Shown in pieces: positions 1 through 6,358 of a stretch of 7,230 nt of DNA. How positions within the stretch are numbered: the first letter of the stretch is position 1; each line of letters opens with the position of its first letter. Below the pieces are notes generated by a model that was not told where the DNA came from, searched no databases, and saw nothing but the letters and a program-made list of their open reading frames with translations. This stretch comes from Bacteroidales bacterium. Lineage in GTDB: Bacteria > Bacteroidota > Bacteroidia > Bacteroidales > UBA12077. Where the stretch lies: assembly GCA_030643125.1 (NCBI GenBank), contig DAOWML010000115.1, positions 1 through 7,230 on the forward strand. Reading direction: 5' to 3'. Made by a program: the position numbers and the translations under genes.

Positions 1-1
1 C

Positions 2-1426
2 AGCCCTATGGAACCTTTCGGAGGAATGGAACAAATTAACTGGAGCCCTGACAGTGAAGAAATAACTTACACTTGTAAGAAAATGGCTGGCAGAAAATAT
101 ACTTTATCAACCAACTCTGCTATTTACATTTACAATCTGGAGTCGAAAAAAACAAAAAATATAACTAAAGGACTAATGGGATACGATGTAAGCCCTGTTT
201 ATTCTCCTGATGGTAAAATGATTGCCTGGGAAAGTATGGAAAGAGACGGATATGAATCTGATCAGAACAGATTATTCATACTTAATTTCGAAAGTGGCGA
301 AAGAAAAGATTATACCGCTAATTTTGACCAGAATGTACATGCTTTATCCTGGACAGATAATAGTAAATCAATTTATTTTAAAAGCGACTATCATGCCAGA
401 TTCCAAATCTATAATTTAAATATTGAATCTGAAGAAATTAAGCAAATAACTAATGGAATTCACAATTACAGGTCTGTACATCCATTTGGGGGCAAGTTAA
501 TCGGATCTAAACAAAGTATGACTTTCCCGACTGAAATATTTGCAATTAATTCTGAAACGGGTGAAGAAACTCAACTATCATTCATAAATAAAAATCTTCA
601 TGACCAGTTAACTTATGGAAATATTGAAGAAAGATGGATTAAAACAAGCGATAATAAAGATATGTTAGTTTGGGTTATTTACCCGCCACATTTTGATCCT
701 GACAAAAAATACCCGACTTTATTATATTGTCAGGGAGGCCCTCATGGATCGGTTAGTCAGTTTTATTCGTATCGCTGGAATTTCCAAATGATGGCAGCTA
801 ATGATTATATTATTGTTGCTCCTAATCGCCGTGGATTACCATCGTTTGGTAAGGAATGGAACGATCAAATTTGTGGCGATTACGGCGGACAAAACATGAA
901 AGATTACTTTAGTGCAATAGATGCTTTGGCTCAGGAACCTTATGTTGATGAAAATAACCTGGGAGCAATTGGTGCAAGTTACGGTGGCTTTTCTGTATTC
1001 TGGCTTGCAGGTCATCATGAAGGCCGATTTGATGCTTTCATTGCACACGATGGTATTTTTAACTTTGAATCTATGTACCTTGAAACAGAAGAAATGTTCT
1101 TTATAAACTGGGATATTGGCGGGCCATACTGGGATAAATCTAATAAAAAATCTTATGATAATTCACCTCACAAATTTGTTAATAAATGGGATACTCCAAT
1201 TATGGTTATTCATGGTGAAAAAGATTATCGTATTGTATATACCCAGGGAATGAGCGCATATAATGCTGCACAATTAAGAGGTATTCCAAGTAAATATTTG
1301 CATTTTCCTTACGAAAACCATTGGGTATTAAGTCCGCAAAACGGCATATTATGGCAAAGAGAATTTTATAGCTGGCTCGATCAATGGCTTAAAGATGAAC
1401 CTGCTCGTCCGGCAGGCGAGGAATAG
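2..1426 (+). CDS. S9 family serine peptidase (prolyl oligopeptidase / DPP-like), 5'-truncated by window edge
   Basis: This is the C-terminal part of an alpha/beta-hydrolase peptidase that would cleave short peptides, probably in the periplasm as in other Bacteroidota S9 enzymes; the cellular location is inferred because any signal peptide is outside the window. The frame is open to the left edge, and the ATG at 8 lies inside a propeller blade (a WSPDS motif follows at once), so the true start is upstream; full-length relatives are about 650-700 residues. Counting from that ATG, residues 1-200 contain several WD40-like/PD40 strands (WSPDS, YSPDGK, SWTDNSK) of a beta-propeller, and about 205-465 form the hydrolase domain. 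The catalytic triad is visible: Ser324 in GASYGG, Asp406 in HGEKDYR and His438 in ENHW, with family-typical spacing. GGPHG (about 243-247) is the usual oxyanion-region motif. The tail is Glu/Pro-rich. The gene is followed by a strong terminator. Family assignment is firm; the cleavage specificity (DPP, acyl-peptide or other) cannot be read from the sequence. Confidence 0.93.
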   Translation, partial: SPMEPFGGMEQINWSPDSEEITYTCKKMAGRKYTLSTNSAIYIYNLESKKTKNITKGLMGYDVSPVYSPDGKMIAWESMERDGYESDQNRLFILNFESGERKDYTANFDQNVHALSWTDNSKSIYFKSDYHARFQIYNLNIESEEIKQITNGIHNYRSVHPFGGKLIGSKQSMTFPTEIFAINSETGEETQLSFINKNLHDQLTYGNIEERWIKTSDNKDMLVWVIYPPHFDPDKKYPTLLYCQGGPHGSVSQFYSYRWNFQMMAANDYIIVAPNRRGLPSFGKEWNDQICGDYGGQNMKDYFSAIDALAQEPYVDENNLGAIGASYGGFSVFWLAGHHEGRFDAFIAHDGIFNFESMYLETEEMFFINWDIGGPYWDKSNKKSYDNSPHKFVNKWDTPIMVIHGEKDYRIVYTQGMSAYNAAQLRGIPSKYLHFPYENHWVLSPQNGILWQREFYSWLDQWLKDEPARPAGEE

Positions 1427-1451
1427 ACTTTAATTAATAACATAAATACGT

Positions 1452-1488
1452 AAAGGCTGGAATCATTCATTTCCAGCCTTTTGCTTTT
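1452..1488 (+). terminator. Rho-independent terminator of the S9 peptidase gene
   Basis: A perfect 11-bp stem, AAAGGCTGGAA at 1452-1462 pairing with TTCCAGCCTTT at 1471-1481, closes an 8-nt loop and is followed by TGCTTTT. It begins 25 bp after the peptidase stop codon. The stem has a GC-rich core in an otherwise AT-rich spacer. The T-tract is interrupted by GC, so termination may be imperfect and some transcription could reach the small membrane-protein gene that follows on the same strand. Confidence 0.88.
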
Positions 1489-1544
1489 AATCTCAAAATC
1501 ATGTAAATTTAGTGTGATTTTTATTCGGTAATAAAGCTTAAACA

Positions 1545-1934
1545 ATGTGCACTATTTTCCATTTTTTATTAATGATTGCTTTTTTGATTATATATGTTTT
1601 GGCATTTATAATTGTAAAGCCTTTCCTGCTAAACTATAAAAGACTGGTTTCTACTTTAATTTTTAAAATTTCTTACTTAATTTATATAGCTGTTCTTCTA
1701 ATTAGTGTATATTTATTTATGTTATATGGCCCAAGCGATATTGAACATCAAATAAGCGAAGTGTTCTTTTTTACTTTATTAACTTGTTTGTTTATCCCTA
1801 ATCTGGCGATACTATTTAGAAGAAAGTTTAAAAAATACCGAGAACATTATAACTACATATTTTCACTAATAAATCTAACAATAACTATTTTTATTATTTA
1901 TAAATTAGATCAATTTAATTGGTTTATTTTCTAA
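1545..1934 (+). CDS. Small four-helix integral membrane protein, function unknown
   Basis: I do not recognise this family. The 129-residue product is strongly hydrophobic, with four predicted membrane helices at roughly residues 5-25, 36-61, 71-91 and 103-120. The loops after helix 1 (K25, K32, R33) and after helix 3 (a cluster of seven Arg/Lys residues at 92-99) are basic, so by the positive-inside rule both should be cytoplasmic, with N and C termini outside. There is no catalytic-looking motif and only two cysteines (residues 2 and 81). The ATG at 1545 gives a full first helix; Met10 is an alternative that would shorten it. No Shine-Dalgarno is visible, normal for Bacteroidota, and TAAATTTA at 1504-1511 is a one-mismatch -7 box. 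The stop codon touches the stop of convergent miaA. Its length and coherent topology argue for a real gene, but the strong AT bias could itself produce hydrophobic reading frames. Confidence 0.7.
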   Translation: MCTIFHFLLMIAFLIIYVLAFIIVKPFLLNYKRLVSTLIFKISYLIYIAVLLISVYLFMLYGPSDIEHQISEVFFFTLLTCLFIPNLAILFRRKFKKYREHYNYIFSLINLTITIFIIYKLDQFNWFIF

Positions 1935-2858
1935 TTACCTGCTTTTTAGTAAAGCTAAAACCCGATCTGTTTTTTCTTTCATTGATGCATAACCATCCAA
2001 CCAATGTATTTTTAAACCTTTTCGTTCCATTCCTCTAAACCAGGTCATTTGGCGTTTTGCAAACTGGTGAATTGCGGTTTCTAATTGTTTAAACATCTCT
2101 TCGAAGGTAATTTCTCCAATAACATGTTGGGTAATATATTTGTATTCTAAACCATAATATATGAGATTTTCAGGAGAAACACCACTATCCAGAATGCGTT
2201 TAACTTCATCAATCATGCCTTCGTCTAAACGTTGTTTTAATCGCTCGCTTATTCTTCTTCGGCGTGAATCCCTGTCAAATTTCACTCCTATTAAAAGCGA
2301 ATTGATTTCTGGAAAATAATCATCAATATCTTTAGACTCATCATAAAACGTTTCAATTTCAATAGCTCTAATTACTCTTTTACGAGAGTCGGTATCTGAA
2401 GTATTATGTATTTTTTTAAAAGATTTTAAAATTGTACTTAATTCTTCGGTACTTTTATTTTCAAGTTCATTTCTTAATTGGTCATTTGCAGGAACCGGTA
2501 TTAACTTATATCCTTTCAAAACAGCATCAAGGTACATTCCCGAACCACCACAAAAAACAGGAAGCTTTTTTCTTTTTTGTATTTCCGAATACACTTCCAG
2601 GAAATCTTTCTGATATTCATAAATATTGTATTTATAGCCGGTGTCAACTATGTCAATCAAATGATACGGAATTTGTTTTCCCTCAACAATATAATCATCA
2701 AGGTCCTTACCGGTTCCTAAATCCATTCTACGATATACCTGTCTTGAATCAGCACTAATTATCTCACCATCAAGAATATAAGCCATTCTTGCAGCAAGCG
2801 ATGTTTTACCACCTGCTGTTGGCCCAAGAATGGTCAACATATCGTATTTAATATTCAT
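1935..2858 (-). CDS. miaA: tRNA dimethylallyltransferase (Bacteroidota MiaA2-like type)
   Basis: MiaA transfers the dimethylallyl group of DMAPP to N6 of A37 in tRNAs reading UNN codons, giving i6A, which stabilises codon-anticodon pairing. At 307 residues the protein is of normal length. Visible motifs are the P-loop GPTAGGKT (12-19), the substrate-binding DSRQVYRRMDLGTGK (37-51) with the conserved Asp37, GGSGMYL (104-110), KRVIRAIEI (160-168) and the C-terminal tRNA-contact segment KRQMTWFRG (268-276). The DLGTGKDLDDY version of the second motif and the IPYHLIDI segment match, from memory, the second MiaA paralogue of Bacteroides rather than the E. coli-like form, so a second miaA elsewhere in the genome is possible. 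The GGT motif usually carries Thr (Thr101 in E. coli); here it is Ser106, a conservative change. The gene is divergent from smpB and convergent with the small membrane-protein gene at zero spacing. A consensus -7 box lies 20 bp upstream of the ATG. Confidence 0.96.
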   Translation of the reverse strand: MNIKYDMLTILGPTAGGKTSLAARMAYILDGEIISADSRQVYRRMDLGTGKDLDDYIVEGKQIPYHLIDIVDTGYKYNIYEYQKDFLEVYSEIQKRKKLPVFCGGSGMYLDAVLKGYKLIPVPANDQLRNELENKSTEELSTILKSFKKIHNTSDTDSRKRVIRAIEIETFYDESKDIDDYFPEINSLLIGVKFDRDSRRRRISERLKQRLDEGMIDEVKRILDSGVSPENLIYYGLEYKYITQHVIGEITFEEMFKQLETAIHQFAKRQMTWFRGMERKGLKIHWLDGYASMKEKTDRVLALLKSR

Positions 2859-2877
2859 ATCACTTTATTATTTTTAA

Positions 2878-2885
2878 CAAAATTA
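2878..2885 (-). promoter_or_regulatory. Putative -7 box of the miaA promoter
   Basis: Read on the minus strand this is TAATTTTG, an exact match to the Bacteroidota TAnnTTTG element, ending 19 bp before the miaA ATG. I could not find a good TTTG -33 element at the expected distance of about 19 bp; that spacer instead contains a 14-bp AT-rich palindrome (2890-2903). In AT-rich DNA a single 8-mer match has limited weight, but the position is right. Confidence 0.5.
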
Positions 2886-3022
2886 GAATAAAGAAATTTC
2901 TTTTACTAAAATTAAAAATTGTTAATGGATAATTTTTAGTTCATTCCTTCCTGCCATAATGGTTGGCTAATGCAACAGCGGGCATTTATAATTTTAATTT
3001 ATTTTAGATCAAATTAAATCTA

Positions 3023-3030
3023 TACCTTTG
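3023..3030 (+). promoter_or_regulatory. Putative -7 box of the smpB promoter
   Basis: TACCTTTG matches the Bacteroidota -7 consensus TAnnTTTG exactly and ends 22 bp before the smpB ATG, which allows a short 5' leader of about 10-15 nt. The upstream -33 position holds only T/A-rich sequence with TTTA instead of TTTG. Sequence around it is less biased than the rest of the intergenic region, which makes the match somewhat more credible. Confidence 0.6.
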
Positions 3031-3052
3031 CACGCTATAAAAGAGATGTTTC

Positions 3053-3502
3053 ATGCAAAGCAAGATTAACATAAGGAATAAAAAGGCTTCGTTCAATTAT
3101 ACATTCATTGAAAAATATACGGCAGGAATTAAACTAAGCGGTACAGAAATAAAATCTATTCGTTTAGGCAAAGCCAGCCTTGGTGATGCTTATTGTATAT
3201 TTATTAATGGAGAGCTTTTTATCAGGGGATTAAATATTACTGAATATGCTTTTGGAACTCATTATAATCATGATCCCGGACAAGATAGAAAATTGCTCCT
3301 TAACAAACGTGAGCTAAAAAAACTTGAACGCAAATCAACAGAAAAAAGTTTAACAATAGTGGCTACCCGTATTTTTATTAACGATAATGGTTGGGCAAAG
3401 GTAAATATCGCTTTGGCAAAAGGGAAACAGGAATTTGATAAACGCCACGAAATTAAAAAGAAAGATCTTAATCGCGATATGGAGCGAGTAAGAAAATACT
3501 AA
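3053..3502 (+). CDS. smpB: SsrA-binding protein SmpB
   Basis: SmpB binds the tRNA-like domain of tmRNA (ssrA) and delivers it to the A site of ribosomes stalled on broken mRNAs, so that the nascent chain is tagged and the ribosome is freed. The 149-residue length fits the family (about 145-160). Landmarks are YTAGIKLSGTEIKSIR (22-37), the DAYCIF strand (45-50), the HDPGQDRKLLL segment (73-83), a basic helix at 84-99 and GKQEFDKR (124-131). The invariant Asp-Lys-Arg at 129-131 introduces the Lys/Arg-rich C-terminal tail (132-149) that becomes helical in the mRNA channel and monitors whether it is empty. The RKLLL-preceding segment reads GQD where many homologues have a second Arg. The gene stands alone with its own -7 box; its stop lies 15 bp from the end of the convergent outer-membrane gene, with no terminator between them. 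No tmRNA gene was found in this window. Confidence 0.97.
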   Translation: MQSKINIRNKKASFNYTFIEKYTAGIKLSGTEIKSIRLGKASLGDAYCIFINGELFIRGLNITEYAFGTHYNHDPGQDRKLLLNKRELKKLERKSTEKSLTIVATRIFINDNGWAKVNIALAKGKQEFDKRHEIKKKDLNRDMERVRKY

Positions 3503-3517
3503 ATAATCTATATCACT

Positions 3518-4867
3518 TTATTGAGCAAAAAAGAAATTATTCAGATCGTATATATCATCTGTATTAAATTCTGAATCAAAATCGAAGAATCCATTTATAG
3601 CGTCTAGTAGCTCATCGAAAGAAATATAATCATCACCATCCTGATCAAGTTTTTTATACTTTTCAGGAATTTCAACATTTGTCATCTCAGAATATTTCGA
3701 CCATCCTAATCCAACCGGCATCATATAAGCTTCGGTACGCTCAACAGCTGTTAAATCCAAGAATAAGCCTTCGCGTATTTTGTTTGCGCTCAATTCTGCA
3801 CCAAACTCATCTACAATAGCTCCTTTATTTGAAAACTGTTCTTTATCTATATAATTTGGAACACCATCTCTATCATCATCATGCGGACATCCAACAGAAT
3901 CAACAGGAACTCCGGCAGGCGTTTCCAGACAATTATCTGCTAAATTCAACACTCCATCTCTGTCATCATCGGCTATTAAAGTATAATCAAAATCACCTGA
4001 AACATCAGCAAAAAGACTTTCTATCATTTTAGTTTTTGCCTCAGAAAATAAATCAATATTTAAAGAAACATAAGTGAACGAGAACATATCCATTTTTGTA
4101 TCTCCAATTCTACCTATAGTATTTTCAAAACTAACACCATCTATGTCATCGGTAAAAGTATAGTGTAATGATGTTGCAAGCCTTAAAGCGACTCTGTCAC
4201 TAACTTTAAAATCCAGTCCCAGATCTGCAACAATAGAAAATGAACTTGGTGTATAATCTTCTCTAACGTAAGGATTCCAGCTTCGAATATCGGTTTCATA
4301 ATCATAATCGCGGGTTACTAAACGATCTCCCACACGTATTGTTCCATCAGGATAATAAACATAATTACCTAAAGTTACCCCGTTTTCTTTATATACAATA
4401 TCTGTCTTAGAGTTAAAACTTATATACTCGCCCCCAATAGAGAGAAATGGAACAATCTTCCTTTCTCCTTTATAGATATTACCAAAACTATATTCTACGT
4501 TTAAACCAACACTAAATAAAGTTGATTCAAAATTCAGATTCTTTGAGGTATCCTCAAATGATCGTTCATAGCCGGAAATATTACCAACAGTTGCATTTAT
4601 ATTAATCTTCCAGAAATGCTTGTTATCAACATACTGATATACATTTATACGTAAGGCAGGTTGTCCCTGAATCATATTGCTAAAGTCGTTTTGCAGCTCT
4701 CCATAATAATTAATCACACCTGTACCAATTCCAATTACAGGCATATAAACAGGATTTTCGACTTCTACTTCCTGATATAATAAATCTTCGTAGCCTCCCT
4801 GTGCAAATACAATCTGAGCACTTAAAAAGAGAACTAGTAATACAGGTAAAAACTTATACAATTTCAT
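3518..4867 (-). CDS. Outer membrane beta-barrel protein with TSP3 calcium repeats and C-terminal EF-hand, lacking the OmpA domain
   Basis: This 449-residue protein starts with a clear signal peptide (basic KLYK, hydrophobic 6-20, likely cleavage after Ala22 before Gln23). Residues about 40-280 show alternating beta strands rich in Tyr/Phe/Gly (for example GIGTGVINYYGEL, LFSVGLNVEYSFGN, SLHYTFTDD), consistent with an eight-stranded-type outer membrane barrel with a long loop around 155-205. Two thrombospondin type 3 repeats follow at 300-313 and 330-341, each with the DDDRDGV calcium-binding core. Most Bacteroidota proteins with this layout continue into an OmpA peptidoglycan-binding domain; here there is instead a stretch of about 105 residues with an EF-hand loop at 408-419 (Asp408, Asp410, Asp412, Ile415, Glu419; the usual Gly at position 6 is Asp), ending in an aromatic DLNNFFFAQ. 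The gene is 19 bp downstream of the SPOR-like protein gene on the same strand, so co-transcription is very likely. Role inferred: calcium-stabilised envelope structure or assembly. Exact function unknown. Confidence 0.85.
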   Translation of the reverse strand: MKLYKFLPVLLVLFLSAQIVFAQGGYEDLLYQEVEVENPVYMPVIGIGTGVINYYGELQNDFSNMIQGQPALRINVYQYVDNKHFWKININATVGNISGYERSFEDTSKNLNFESTLFSVGLNVEYSFGNIYKGERKIVPFLSIGGEYISFNSKTDIVYKENGVTLGNYVYYPDGTIRVGDRLVTRDYDYETDIRSWNPYVREDYTPSSFSIVADLGLDFKVSDRVALRLATSLHYTFTDDIDGVSFENTIGRIGDTKMDMFSFTYVSLNIDLFSEAKTKMIESLFADVSGDFDYTLIADDDRDGVLNLADNCLETPAGVPVDSVGCPHDDDRDGVPNYIDKEQFSNKGAIVDEFGAELSANKIREGLFLDLTAVERTEAYMMPVGLGWSKYSEMTNVEIPEKYKKLDQDGDDYISFDELLDAINGFFDFDSEFNTDDIYDLNNFFFAQ

Positions 4868-4886
4868 TAGAACAAATCAATTATAA

Positions 4887-6218
4887 TTAACGATACCACT
4901 CATGGCTTGTAATCATTAATGCTTCCTGCACCGTAACACGTTTCCCCTCATTATATGCGGAGACAAAAGCATCATCTATTGTTGTTGTATTCCAAACATG
5001 TACTCTATAATCACGAGCTGCTTTATAAACATAGAACGATCCAACGGAATACTTTCTCCAGCCTTCGTGGAACTCAGTTCGTACTTCTTTATCTAAGTTA
5101 TATTTATTAAAATATCTGCTTATATTAATTGGTCGATGACCAGCTGCAATTTGAACCCTGTAATAAATTCCCGATTCAGGCTCCAGCATATTTATAAGTT
5201 TTGTATTCTCGCGAATCAATTTTAAAGCACTCTCAGCTATTTCAATTTTTACTTTACCTGTGTAATCTTGTGGCTGAACATAATCAATTGGCCCGGTTAT
5301 AGCTTCTCTGGTTGAAGAAATTATAGCCAATAAATTTTCCATCGACACATTTTCCAAATTAACATCTTCCTCAATTATATTGATGCTCAAAGTATTGTCG
5401 TTTTCAATGTACGAAAAAGTTCCATCCATATTTGGTTTTTCAGTAAGGCTTTTGTTCGGAACCAGTTTATATGAAACAACAAAATAAGGATCGGTTGGCA
5501 AGTTCATCCATAACAATTTTACGGTTTGATCTTTAAAAGTAAAAATTGCTTTTTTACTTTCTAATGCAACAGCAGAAAATCCTTCAGGAATCGTTTCCTG
5601 TATCTTTGCAAATTTCTCCTTATTACCCTTATTTACAAGTAAGTTTACCATGTATTCGTTACTTCCCTGAGCAAGATATGGTGTTTGTCGTATACATTTT
5701 ACCTGTTCAACTCCTTGTCCTGTTTTTTGAACCGGAGCTACAAGATTTTTAAAATCGTTAATATCAACAATCAATTTAGGGTCAATAGTTGAGGAAGGAT
5801 TTATTACTATGTACTTAGAATCAACTTCTACCGATTTTCTATCATTATCGGCAATATAAGAAAATGTTCCATTTAGATTAAAAGTTCCTTTTAATCTTTG
5901 ATCAACTTGTAATTTATATGATATTGTTATTTCTTGATCAGCAGGAAGTTTTAACCATATAAATTTTATTTTTTGATCTTTAAAACTAAAATCAGCATTT
6001 GCGGTATTAACCGGGACGGGAGTTAAACCTGCAGGGATTTCCTGTTGAAATCTGGCAAAACTATCAAAATCAGATTTATTTAATGTAATTTCAACATAAA
6101 TCTCATTTCCTGCTTCTACTTGTCCGGGAGCATTCATATCCACGCTTACGTCTGAAAAGATAAAATTCAGGACTAGCAGGACAAACATATTTACAAGAAG
6201 CAATAAATGTTTAATCAT
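4887..6218 (-). CDS. Secreted protein with two tandem beta-rich domains and a C-terminal SPOR-like domain
   Basis: I do not know a named family for the whole protein. The ATG at 6218 (443 residues) puts a signal peptide right at the N-terminus (Lys3, hydrophobic 5-21); a longer frame from a TTG at 6248 would add ten residues before it and is less likely. There is no lipobox Cys; the only Cys is residue 175. Residues 38-131 and 187-280 are homologous copies aligned without gaps at a 149-residue offset, sharing FA-x2-Q-x2-IP-x-G, F-x-FKDQ, W-x2-LP, SYKL and GTFSYI; they look like Ig-type or adhesin-like beta-sandwich domains. Residues about 350-430 (YYRVQIAAG, EFHEGWRKYSVGSF, AFVSAYNEGKRV) match the beta-alpha-beta-beta-alpha-beta pattern of Bacteroidota SPOR-like domains, a class that binds glycan strands of peptidoglycan, so the protein is probably periplasmic. 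It precedes the EF-hand/TSP3 outer membrane protein by 19 bp, suggesting a two-gene operon. A 22-bp palindrome lies 75 bp upstream. The architecture is well supported; the function is inferred. Confidence 0.82.
   Translation of the reverse strand: MIKHLLLLVNMFVLLVLNFIFSDVSVDMNAPGQVEAGNEIYVEITLNKSDFDSFARFQQEIPAGLTPVPVNTANADFSFKDQKIKFIWLKLPADQEITISYKLQVDQRLKGTFNLNGTFSYIADNDRKSVEVDSKYIVINPSSTIDPKLIVDINDFKNLVAPVQKTGQGVEQVKCIRQTPYLAQGSNEYMVNLLVNKGNKEKFAKIQETIPEGFSAVALESKKAIFTFKDQTVKLLWMNLPTDPYFVVSYKLVPNKSLTEKPNMDGTFSYIENDNTLSINIIEEDVNLENVSMENLLAIISSTREAITGPIDYVQPQDYTGKVKIEIAESALKLIRENTKLINMLEPESGIYYRVQIAAGHRPINISRYFNKYNLDKEVRTEFHEGWRKYSVGSFYVYKAARDYRVHVWNTTTIDDAFVSAYNEGKRVTVQEALMITSHEWYR
5379..6107 (-). 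repeat. Two in-frame copies of a ~94-residue domain, 447-nt period
   Basis: Copy 1 (5826-6107) and copy 2 (5379-5660) encode residues 38-131 and 187-280 of the SPOR-like protein. They align at the protein level with no gap, at a constant offset of 149 residues, but at DNA level they have diverged and retain only short identities such as the TGATCTTTAAAA stretch around 5526 and 5976 (FKDQ region). This is an old domain duplication rather than a recent tandem repeat. About 55 residues separate the copies, and these segments are not obviously repeated. Confidence 0.85.
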
Positions 6219-6293
6219 ATAAGTAATTATTAAATTCCCAAGGCTCAATAAAAATAACTATAATAATACAATAATAACAAAATATCAACATTG

Positions 6294-6315
6294 GTTATTA
6301 ACAATTGTTAATAAC
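6294..6315. promoter_or_regulatory. Perfect 22-bp palindrome with an extra half-site; candidate operator
   Basis: The half-site TTGTTAATAAC at 6305-6315 is preceded directly by its exact reverse complement at 6294-6304, giving an uninterrupted 22-bp palindrome centred on AATT. A further copy of TTGTTAATAA lies at 6325-6334, exactly 20 bp downstream of the same half-site, so it would fall on nearly the same helix face. The site sits in the 140-bp gap between the LOG-family gene and the start of the SPOR-like protein gene. It lacks a following T-tract on either strand and has no loop, so it looks like a protein-binding site for a dimer rather than a terminator. The same 10-mer half-site also occurs by chance inside the peptidase gene (1176-1185), so only the symmetric arrangement is informative. 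Confidence 0.5.
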
Positions 6316-6358
6316 TTTGGTGCTTTGTTAATAATTACACCCTGTTAAAAATAACAAA

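Noticed and set aside
8..1426. The ATG at 8 as the true start of the S9 peptidase
   Set aside because: The frame is open through the left edge and the ATG falls at the beginning of a propeller blade; the propeller N-terminal half and signal peptide are missing, so the gene is cut by the window.
2432..2758. 108-codon plus-strand open frame opposite miaA
   Set aside because: It lies wholly within miaA, which has all family motifs. The frame has no recognisable domain and no start context, and is a shadow of conserved codons.
3503..3517. tmRNA (ssrA) gene next to smpB
   Set aside because: Only 15 bp separate smpB from the convergent gene, and the 194 bp upstream hold no tRNA-like acceptor/T-arm structure or tag reading frame.
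2857..3522. 13-bp direct repeat ATATCACTTTATT at 2857-2869 and 3510-3522 flanking smpB, suggestive of a mobile-element footprint
   Set aside because: A single 13-mer match is expected by chance in 7 kb of AT-rich DNA. The first copy overlaps the miaA start codon and no transposase or terminal inverted repeats are present.
3535..3583. Second EF-hand loop in the acidic tail of the outer membrane protein (residues 429-440)
   Set aside because: Acidic residues occupy positions 1, 3 and 5, but position 8 is Thr and position 12 is Tyr instead of Ile/Val and Glu/Asp, so calcium coordination is not supported.
6219..6248. TTG start at 6248 for the SPOR-like protein
   Set aside because: It would put ten residues before the signal peptide. 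The ATG at 6218 places Lys3 and the hydrophobic core in the normal positions.
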